From assembly GCA_947305585.1 (NCBI GenBank), contig CAMZDY010000056.1, positions 1 through 6,713 on the forward strand: a DNA stretch of 6,713 nt, given 5' to 3'. Made by a program: the position numbers and the translations under genes. Of the stretch, positions 1 to 5,241 are shown one piece after another. The notes under the pieces are model-generated. The model was not told where the DNA came from. It saw nothing but the letters and a program-made list of their open reading frames with translations, and searched no databases. Each line of letters begins with the position of its first letter. Position 1 is the first letter of the stretch. This DNA is from an uncultured Verrucomicrobiota bacterium (GTDB taxonomy: Bacteria > Verrucomicrobiota > Kiritimatiellia > RFP12 > UBA1067).

Positions 1-1142
1 GCGATGCGCGACTCGAGATAGGCCGGGAACGCCTCTTCGCCGGGGATTTCCTCCAAGCGGCCCGAAAGTTCGCGCATGGCCTGGGCCCAACGCGAAGTGG
101 AGTCGGCGAGAACCAGCACGTTGAGCCCCATCTGACGGAAATACTCGGCTAAAGTGACTGCCGTGTACACCGAAGCTTCACGCGAGGCCACCGGCATCGA
201 GGACGTGTTGCAGATGATGATGGTGCGCTTCATGAGCGACTGGCCGGTCTTGGGGTCCACGATCTCCGGGAACTCCTTCAGCGTCTCCACCACCTCGCCT
301 GCGCGTTCGCCGCAGGCCGCGCTGATCACCACGTCCACTTTGGCGTAGCGCGCGGTAGTCTGCTGCAGCACCGTCTTGCCCGCGCCGAACGGACCGGGGA
401 TGCAGTAGGTGCCGCCTACCGCCACCGGGAAGAAGGTGTCGATGGTGCGGACCGTCGTCTCCAGAGTCTCGGTGGGCTCCAGACGCTCGACGAAGCACTT
501 GATCGGCACCTTCACCGACCAACGCTGCATCATCTGCACCTTGATCTCCTTGCCGTCCGCATCGGTCAGCACCGCGATATCGTCCGTCACCGTATAGTCG
601 CCGGCCGGCACGACCGACTTCACCGTATACGCGCCGCGCAAGGCGAACGGCACCATGATCTTGTGGCCGGGCATCGTCTTGTTGTCGAAAATGCCTTCCG
701 TCACCCAGCCGAGCGCCTCGCCGGCCGTCACCTTGTCGCCGGGCGTGGCGAGCGGATGGAAGTCCCACTTACGGTTGCGGGGAAGTCCCGGCAGATACAT
801 GCCGCGCTGCAGGAAGAATTCTGCGTCCTTGCTGATCTTGGCCGCCTCCTGCGCCAGTTCCGCGAGCGGATTCTGCAGGCCGTCGTACACCTGGGCCAGC
901 ATGCCCGGACCGAGCTCGGCCGCCAGCAGTTCGCCCGTGAACTCCACCTTGTCGCCCACTGCGAGGTCGGTCGTGGCGTCGAACACCTGCATGTCGCAGG
1001 TAAGACCTCTCACGCGCACGATCTCGGCCATCAGGCGCTTGTCGCCCAAAATGGCGTATCCCACCTCGTTTTGCGCCACCGCGCCATCGAACTTGACGGT
1101 GATCATATTGCCGTTTACTGCCACAATCTTTCCGGTAGTCAT
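1..1142 (-). CDS. atpA: V-type ATPase catalytic subunit A (3' end outside window)
   Basis: This is the nucleotide-hydrolysing subunit of the V1 head of a bacterial V/A-type rotary ATPase, which pumps H+ or Na+ across the membrane or runs in reverse to make ATP. I translated the minus strand from ATG 1142-1140; it stays open to the window edge and gives 380 codons, about two thirds of the usual 580-600 residues. Visible in order are the N-terminal beta-barrel (MTTGKIVAVNGN), the ELGPGML and YDGLQNPL segment that leads into the non-homologous bulge, the bulge motif RNRKWDFHPLA, the Walker A loop GPFGAGKT (residues 250-257, Lys256), the catalytic-glutamate segment CGERAGE (Glu279), NTSSMPVASREASVYTAVT, and ADSTSRWAQAMRELSG. 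GERAGE and ICNTSSMP resemble the chlamydial/Bacteroidetes branch as I remember it, not the archaeal GERGNE form. The start is chosen by the AAGGAG ribosome site 8 nt upstream. Subunits B, D, I and K probably follow beyond the left edge (inference). Confidence 0.96.
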   Translation of the reverse strand, partial: MTTGKIVAVNGNMITVKFDGAVAQNEVGYAILGDKRLMAEIVRVRGLTCDMQVFDATTDLAVGDKVEFTGELLAAELGPGMLAQVYDGLQNPLAELAQEAAKISKDAEFFLQRGMYLPGLPRNRKWDFHPLATPGDKVTAGEALGWVTEGIFDNKTMPGHKIMVPFALRGAYTVKSVVPAGDYTVTDDIAVLTDADGKEIKVQMMQRWSVKVPIKCFVERLEPTETLETTVRTIDTFFPVAVGGTYCIPGPFGAGKTVLQQTTARYAKVDVVISAACGERAGEVVETLKEFPEIVDPKTGQSLMKRTIIICNTSSMPVASREASVYTAVTLAEYFRQMGLNVLVLADSTSRWAQAMRELSGRLEEIPGEEAFPAYLESRI

Positions 1143-1150
1143 CTTGTCAT

Positions 1151-1156
1151 CTCCTT
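1151..1156 (-). promoter_or_regulatory. Shine-Dalgarno of atpA, overlapping the upstream stop codon
   Basis: Read on the minus strand, AAGGAG lies 8 nt before the atpA ATG. The TAA stop of the DUF2764 gene (1157-1155) shares its last two bases with this site, giving TAAGGAG. Ribosomes finishing the upstream gene therefore stop on the atpA ribosome site, which favours coupled translation. The site also decides the atpA start, because the ATG at 1150-1148 is out of frame. Confidence 0.85.
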
Positions 1157-1607
1157 AAAGCTGGATTTTCGTTTCCGCCGCCAACTTCTCGAAGGCGGCA
1201 TTGCCTGCGGCGCTGTCGATGCAGGCGCGCTTGAGGGCGATTTTGAGCCTCACGGCATAGGTGGCGAGCGCCCCCTCCCCCAAAGGACTCGCAGGCGGCG
1301 TCAGTTCGCCGGCCGCATCCCACCACACGCGATCCAATAGTTCGTCGCGCTTGAGCGCATCCTTTTCCTGGAACGCGGCCAACACCCGTCCGCGCCAATA
1401 AAGGTCGCACCCGGACGCCTCGCGCCGGTACTTGTCCCCGCCGCCCCGAGCTTGGACCATCGCGTTCCGGAGCTGGGTTTCGAGGTCGTTCCACCTCGGG
1501 GGAATCGGGTCTCCGCCCGCCAGCTCCACGAAAGCCTCCCACGAAATCGGCGCGCCCTCGCCGAAGACGAGACGCGGCAGACTCGATACGATATAGTCGG
1601 TCGTCAT
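1155..1607 (-). CDS. DUF2764 family protein of the V-type ATPase operon
   Basis: This is a predicted 150-residue soluble protein, acidic to neutral, with no signal peptide or membrane segment. It begins MTTDYIVSSLPRLVFGEG; the pattern of a short beta strand, SLP, a hydrophobic stretch, FG and then a PIS(W/x)E(A/x)F segment is the N-terminal hallmark of DUF2764. The C-terminal part LLDRVWWDAAGEL, then LATYAVRLKIALKRACIDSAAGNAAFEKL, follows the same family's helical pattern. The family is known mainly from its position between atpE and atpA in chlamydial-type V-ATPase operons, where the product has been suspected to be a stalk component; its biochemical role is not established. The start could be GTG 1610 or ATG 1607. 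I prefer ATG, which overlaps the atpE stop in TGATG and implies termination-reinitiation, since no good ribosome site precedes it. Family assignment rests on motif recall, not a profile search. Confidence 0.82.
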   Translation of the reverse strand: MTTDYIVSSLPRLVFGEGAPISWEAFVELAGGDPIPPRWNDLETQLRNAMVQARGGGDKYRREASGCDLYWRGRVLAAFQEKDALKRDELLDRVWWDAAGELTPPASPLGEGALATYAVRLKIALKRACIDSAAGNAAFEKLAAETKIQL

Positions 1608-2182
1608 CACTTGACCAGTTTGGCGAGATCGCTCCGGAGCCGCTTGGCGAGTTCATTCGCCACGACCGCACCGGTAAACGAATGCTCCACCCTGCCGCCG
1701 TCCAGCTTGACCGTGAAGCCGGTGCCGAGCGTGGGATCGGTCTCCACCTTGAGATTCTTCTCCGACGCCAACTGCGCCTTGAGCGTGGCCGCCACCGCCT
1801 CGGCCGCCGCCACCTTCACCTCGCCCTTCGCGGCGAATTCCTTGACCACGTCGGCCGCCAACGCCGCCACCGCCTTGGGCTCGGCTAGCGCCGCCTTCAC
1901 GTCCTTCGCGAGCAACGCCACGAGCTTGTCGGTGATCGCACCCTCGACGGAAATCACCGTGTCGCGCGCGGCCTGGCGAATCGTCTCGGCAGCCCGCGCG
2001 GCGTAGTCCTTGGCCGCGATTTCAGCATCGGCTTTGGCTTTGAGCGCAGCCGCTTCCGCCTCCTTGACCAACGCCGCAGCTTGCGCCTTGGCCTTGGCGA
2101 TTATTTCGTCAGCCGCAGCTTGCGCTTTTTCCACGCCTTCGCGGTTGATTTTCTCGAGCAGACTCTGCAGATCTTCAGACAT
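1607..2182 (-). CDS. atpE: V-type ATPase peripheral-stalk subunit E
   Basis: Subunit E forms part of the peripheral stalk that holds the catalytic A/B head still against the rotor. The 191-residue product starts MSEDLQSLLEKINREGVEKA. Residues about 5-95 are a continuous Ala/Lys/Glu-rich helix with heptad-like spacing (runs such as EIIAKAKAQAAALVKEAEAA), typical of the long coiled coil of this subunit. The C-terminal globular half contains VETDPTLGTGFTVKLDGGRV followed by EHSFTGAVVANELAKRLRSDLAKLV; this GTGF...GGR...F pattern recurs in bacterial E subunits. Length fits the family (about 190-210). ATG 2182 is chosen over the in-frame ATG 2197 because GGAGG at 2193-2189 is 6 nt upstream of it, and the longer form would put the ribosome site inside the gene. 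It is the promoter-proximal gene of the operon, and its TGA overlaps the next ATG by one base. The Ala richness is extreme but normal for a stalk helix in a GC-rich genome. Confidence 0.93.
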   Translation of the reverse strand: MSEDLQSLLEKINREGVEKAQAAADEIIAKAKAQAAALVKEAEAAALKAKADAEIAAKDYAARAAETIRQAARDTVISVEGAITDKLVALLAKDVKAALAEPKAVAALAADVVKEFAAKGEVKVAAAEAVAATLKAQLASEKNLKVETDPTLGTGFTVKLDGGRVEHSFTGAVVANELAKRLRSDLAKLVK

Positions 2183-2188
2183 GACATT

Positions 2189-2193
2189 CCTCC
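2189..2193 (-). promoter_or_regulatory. Shine-Dalgarno of atpE
   Basis: On the minus strand GGAGG sits 6 nt before the ATG at 2182, a consensus site at good spacing. It decides the start against the upstream in-frame ATG at 2197. Confidence 0.88.
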
Positions 2194-2208
2194 ACATTAA
2201 GTACGTAT

Positions 2209-2237
2209 ATTATACACTTTTTTCCGGAATTAGTCAA
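2209..2237 (-). promoter_or_regulatory. Sigma70-type promoter of the V-ATPase operon
   Basis: On the minus strand a -35 box TTGACT (2237-2232, five of six consensus bases) and a perfect -10 box TATAAT (2214-2209) are separated by exactly 17 bp. Transcription should begin near 2202, leaving a leader of about 20 nt that carries the atpE ribosome site. The spacer contains an A6 run and the palindrome TTCCGGAA (2222-2229). This is close to the strongest housekeeping promoter design and suits an energy-metabolism operon. It is predicted from sequence only. Confidence 0.85.
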
Positions 2238-2243
2238 GTGCTA

Positions 2244-2272
2244 TTGTGTTTTTTCCCGATTTATGATATAAT
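2244..2272 (+). promoter_or_regulatory. Extended -10 promoter of mfd
   Basis: On the plus strand TGATATAAT (2264-2272) is a perfect extended -10 element. A weak -35 TTGTGT (2244-2249, three of six consensus bases) lies 17 bp upstream of TATAAT. The predicted start of transcription is near 2279-2280, only about 7 nt before the mfd ATG. The element's last bases include an in-frame TAA (2269-2271), so mfd cannot start further upstream. The -35 box is 6 bp from the -35 box of the divergent V-ATPase promoter. Confidence 0.8.
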
Positions 2273-2286
2273 ATTACGCACACTGG

Positions 2287-5238
2287 ATGAAAAAGGCGCT
2301 GTCGCTATTCAAATCCTTCCTGCCCCCCGCCTCCAAACGAGGCGGGGCTTATGCCGTTTCGACTTTGCCCGGTTGCGCCGACGCGTTCCTTGCGTTGACC
2401 CGGTCCGGTCAAGCGACCCTGGCCATCACCGCAGGCATACCCGAGTGCGAGCAACTCGTCAGCGACCTCTCGCTCCTGTCCGCGACCCTCGAAACGCGAA
2501 TCCTCGAATTTCCTCCGCTCCTCCCGGGCGACAAGGCCTCGCTCGGACAACGGCTCAAAACCGTAGCCGCCCTGAAAGCGTGGAAACTGAATCCCTACCC
2601 GCTCGTGATCGCCGCGCCGTTCGCGGCCCTGTCCACCCCGCTGCCCTCGCCGGGACTCGCCCCCCTGACGCTCGAACCGGGATCGAAAGTCTCGCCCGAA
2701 GACCTCGCCAAGATGGGCTATCGGCGCACGCCCCAGATCGAACAGGAAGGCGACTTCTCCATCCGGGGCGGCATCCTGGACGTGTGGTCGCCCGGCGAGG
2801 AACTGCCAGTCCGCGCGGAGTTCTTCGGCGACGAATTGGAGAGCCTCCGGCTCTTCGACGCCGCCACGCAGATTTCGGTGAAACCGGTCAAGCGCGCCGC
2901 CATCCTGCCGATCGTGGAATCGTCCTCCGCCCAAGCCGCATCCTCCACGCTCTTCGATCTGCTCCCGGAAAACTCCACCATCCTCGCCTTCTCGCCTTCC
3001 GCCTATTCGCTCCCCTTCCCGCTCGAGCCGCTGGAACTTGCCGTCTCCGCCTTGCCCGGCTTCGCCGAACTGGGCGCCGAGGAAGCGCACCATCCCGAAC
3101 TCTTCGAAGCCGCCCGGCAGAAACTGGAGCGCCATCTCGACTCCGCCCGGCAGAAAGGCGCCTACATCCTCAAGGAGGACGCGCTTTCGTCCGGCTTCGA
3201 GATTCCCGGTCTCGCGGTTGTCACCAAAGCCGACCGCGTCTTCGCCAAACGCCACCACCCCGCGCGCAAAACGTCCCTCCGCGCCAATGCGGACGGGGCA
3301 AGGCTCAACACTTTCGAGGAACTCGAACCCGGCGAATACGTGGTGCATGTGGACTACGGCGTGGGCAAGTACACGGGCTCGCACTTCATAGACCGCAACG
3401 GCGAAAAGGTGGAAGTGTTCACCGTCGAATACGCCGACGGCGCCAAACTGCACGTCCCGGCCGCCCACGCCCATCTCCTCTCCCGCTACGTGGGCGTCAA
3501 GGGCATGGAGGTCAAGGTCCACAAACTGGACGGCAAACGTTGGAGCAAGGACAAGGCCGACGCGCAGAAAGCCATCCAAGACTTCGCCTCGCAGCTCCTC
3601 TCCGTGCAGGCCAAGCGCGAAATCCATCCCGGCATCGCCTACGAGGTGGAGGGACTGGACGGTCTCGCCGCCTTCGAAGCCGCCTTCCCCTACGAGGAAA
3701 CGCCCGACCAGGCCGCCGCCATCGAAGCCGTCAAATCCGACATGCACGCATCGAAACCGATGGACCGGCTCGTCTGCGGCGATGCGGGCTACGGCAAGAC
3801 CGAAGTGGCCATGCGCGCCGCCTTCATCGCCGCCATGAACGGACGGCAAGTGGCGGTCCTGGCGCCCACTACTGTCCTCGCCGAACAACATTTCGAAACG
3901 TTCACCAGCCGCTTCGACGGCACTCCGATCCGCATCGAATCCGTCTCGCGCTTCCAGAGCGCAGGCGTCCATTCCGGCACCTTCAAGCGACTCGCCACCG
4001 GAGCTTGCGACATAGTGATCGGCACCCACGCCATCCTCTCGCCGCAAATCGCCTTCCGCGATCTCGGGCTCGTCATCATCGACGAAGAACAGCGCTTCGG
4101 CGTGCGGCAGAAAGAGTTCCTCAAGGCCCTGCGCGCCACTGCCGACATCCTCACCCTCTCCGCCACGCCCATTCCCCGCACGCTCTATCTCTCCATGACC
4201 GGTGCGCGCGACCTTTCGCTCCTCCGCACCCCTCCCCGCGAGCGCGTGGCCGTCGAAACCAAAATCGAACCCGCCTCCGACACCCTCGTCCAAACCGCCA
4301 TCTCGCGCGAACTCGAATCGGGCGGACAGGTGTTCTTCCTCCACAACCGCGTGTCCACCATCGGACGGGTGGAGAAGAAACTCAAGGAACTCCTCCCCCA
4401 AGCCAGGATCATCGTGGCGCACGGACAGATGGATGCCCGCACCCTCGCCCGGAAAATGCGCACCTTCGAACGCGGCGAGGCCGATATCCTCCTTTCCACC
4501 ACGATCGTCGAATCCGGCATCGACATCCCCCGCGCCAACACCATCATCGTGGACCACGCGGAAATGTTCGGCCTCGCGGAACTCTACCAACTCCGGGGAC
4601 GCGTGGGCCGGAGCGCCAAACAAGGCCACGCCTATTTCCTCCTCCCCTCCCTCGCGACGCTCGACTCCGATGCCCGCGAACGCCTGGCCGCCCTGAAGCG
4701 CCACGGGGGACTCGGCAGCGGCTTCAATCTGGCCCTGCGCGACCTGGAACTGCGGGGCGCGGGCAACATCCTCGGACGCAAACAGTCCGGCCACATCGCC
4801 AACATCGGCTTTTCGCTCTACTGCCAACTCCTGCAGCGCACCATCGCCATGATGAAGGGCGAAAAAGTGCGCGACGTCGTCAACGTCCAGCTCGACTTCG
4901 ACTTCCCCCTCGCCGCCATCCCCTACGAATACGTGGAGGACGAAGCGCAGCGCCTCTCGCTCTTAAAGCGTTTCGCCGAGGCGCAGGACCTTCGCGTCGT
5001 CAAGGCCCTCTCGGACGAAATGCGCGACCGGTTCGGTCCCCTCCCGACCGAAGTCCAAAAGTTCGTGAAACTCGCCGCACTGCGCATCCGCGCCGCCTCG
5101 CGCGGCATCGGACGCATCACCGTGCGCGGAAAGACGGCCAAGTTCTTCCGCGCCGACAACCATGAGACGGAAAAGATCCTCACCTTGCGCGGCACCGCTC
5201 CGGAAAAGATCCTCGCCGAACTCTTCAACGCTTTCTGA
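2287..5238 (+). CDS. mfd: Transcription-repair coupling factor Mfd (compact form)
   Basis: Mfd is a cytoplasmic SF2 DNA translocase that pushes stalled RNA polymerase off damaged templates and recruits UvrA for nucleotide-excision repair. The 983-residue product has the expected order. The N-terminal UvrB-like module includes GYRRTPQIEQEGDFSIRGG (from Gly144) and LPVRAEFFGDELESLRLFD. The CarD-like RNA polymerase-interacting domain is about 343-404 (GEYVVHVDYGVGKYTG to HLLSRYVG). In the translocase, Walker A GDAGYGKT is 498-505 (Lys504), APTTVLAEQHF begins at 526, the DEEQ box is 599-602, SATPIPRT is 625-632, SGIDIP is 743-748 and QLRGRVGRS is 768-776. The RecG/Mfd TRG region DLELRGAGNILGRKQSG follows at 819-835 with Gln833, and then a C-terminal regulatory domain from about 876. 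It is roughly 165 residues shorter than E. coli Mfd, mostly before the polymerase-interacting domain. The box is DEEQ where E. coli has DEEH; I regard this as normal family variation. ATG 2287 has no ribosome site, but an upstream in-frame stop makes it the earliest start. Confidence 0.97.
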   Translation: MKKALSLFKSFLPPASKRGGAYAVSTLPGCADAFLALTRSGQATLAITAGIPECEQLVSDLSLLSATLETRILEFPPLLPGDKASLGQRLKTVAALKAWKLNPYPLVIAAPFAALSTPLPSPGLAPLTLEPGSKVSPEDLAKMGYRRTPQIEQEGDFSIRGGILDVWSPGEELPVRAEFFGDELESLRLFDAATQISVKPVKRAAILPIVESSSAQAASSTLFDLLPENSTILAFSPSAYSLPFPLEPLELAVSALPGFAELGAEEAHHPELFEAARQKLERHLDSARQKGAYILKEDALSSGFEIPGLAVVTKADRVFAKRHHPARKTSLRANADGARLNTFEELEPGEYVVHVDYGVGKYTGSHFIDRNGEKVEVFTVEYADGAKLHVPAAHAHLLSRYVGVKGMEVKVHKLDGKRWSKDKADAQKAIQDFASQLLSVQAKREIHPGIAYEVEGLDGLAAFEAAFPYEETPDQAAAIEAVKSDMHASKPMDRLVCGDAGYGKTEVAMRAAFIAAMNGRQVAVLAPTTVLAEQHFETFTSRFDGTPIRIESVSRFQSAGVHSGTFKRLATGACDIVIGTHAILSPQIAFRDLGLVIIDEEQRFGVRQKEFLKALRATADILTLSATPIPRTLYLSMTGARDLSLLRTPPRERVAVETKIEPASDTLVQTAISRELESGGQVFFLHNRVSTIGRVEKKLKELLPQARIIVAHGQMDARTLARKMRTFERGEADILLSTTIVESGIDIPRANTIIVDHAEMFGLAELYQLRGRVGRSAKQGHAYFLLPSLATLDSDARERLAALKRHGGLGSGFNLALRDLELRGAGNILGRKQSGHIANIGFSLYCQLLQRTIAMMKGEKVRDVVNVQLDFDFPLAAIPYEYVEDEAQRLSLLKRFAEAQDLRVVKALSDEMRDRFGPLPTEVQKFVKLAALRIRAASRGIGRITVRGKTAKFFRADNHETEKILTLRGTAPEKILAELFNAF
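2325..2347 (+). other. GC-rich hairpin within the early mfd codons
   Basis: CCCCGCCTC (2325-2333) and GAGGCGGGG (2339-2347) form a perfect 9-bp stem around a 5-nt loop CAAAC. It lies 38 nt after the A of the start codon, in codons 13-21, and about 45 nt from the predicted transcription start. No U tract follows on either strand, so it is not a classical terminator. It may affect early elongation or initiation on a nearly leaderless message, but could also be a by-product of Pro/Gly codons in a GC-rich gene. Confidence 0.5.
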
Positions 5239-5241
5239 TTT

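Noticed and set aside
663..1340. Plus-strand open frames opposite atpA and the DUF2764 gene
   Set aside because: The minus strand encodes continuous V-ATPase subunit A and DUF2764 motifs here; the plus-strand translations are His/Arg-rich with no family resemblance.
2183..2197. Longer atpE starting at ATG 2197
   Set aside because: It would include the consensus ribosome site within the coding sequence and leaves a leader of only about 5 nt after the predicted transcription start; ATG 2182 has GGAGG 6 nt upstream.
2325..2347. Hairpin as an intrinsic terminator
   Set aside because: No run of T follows the stem on either strand and it lies inside the mfd coding region.
4081..4092. DEEQ in place of DEEH as a defect in the Mfd helicase
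   Set aside because: The two acidic residues needed for ATP hydrolysis are kept, and Gln at the fourth position is, as I recall, common in Mfd proteins of other phyla.
2305..4827. 840-codon open frame antisense to mfd
   Set aside because: It lies opposite conserved Mfd motifs, its translation is Gly/Glu/Val-rich without any recognisable domain, and it exists because GC-rich codons seldom give stops on the opposite strand.
2010..5165. 1051-codon plus-strand frame overlapping atpE and mfd
   Set aside because: The translation is Arg/Pro/His-rich, runs antisense through atpE and then in another frame of mfd, crosses both promoters and shows no domain. It is a composition artefact.
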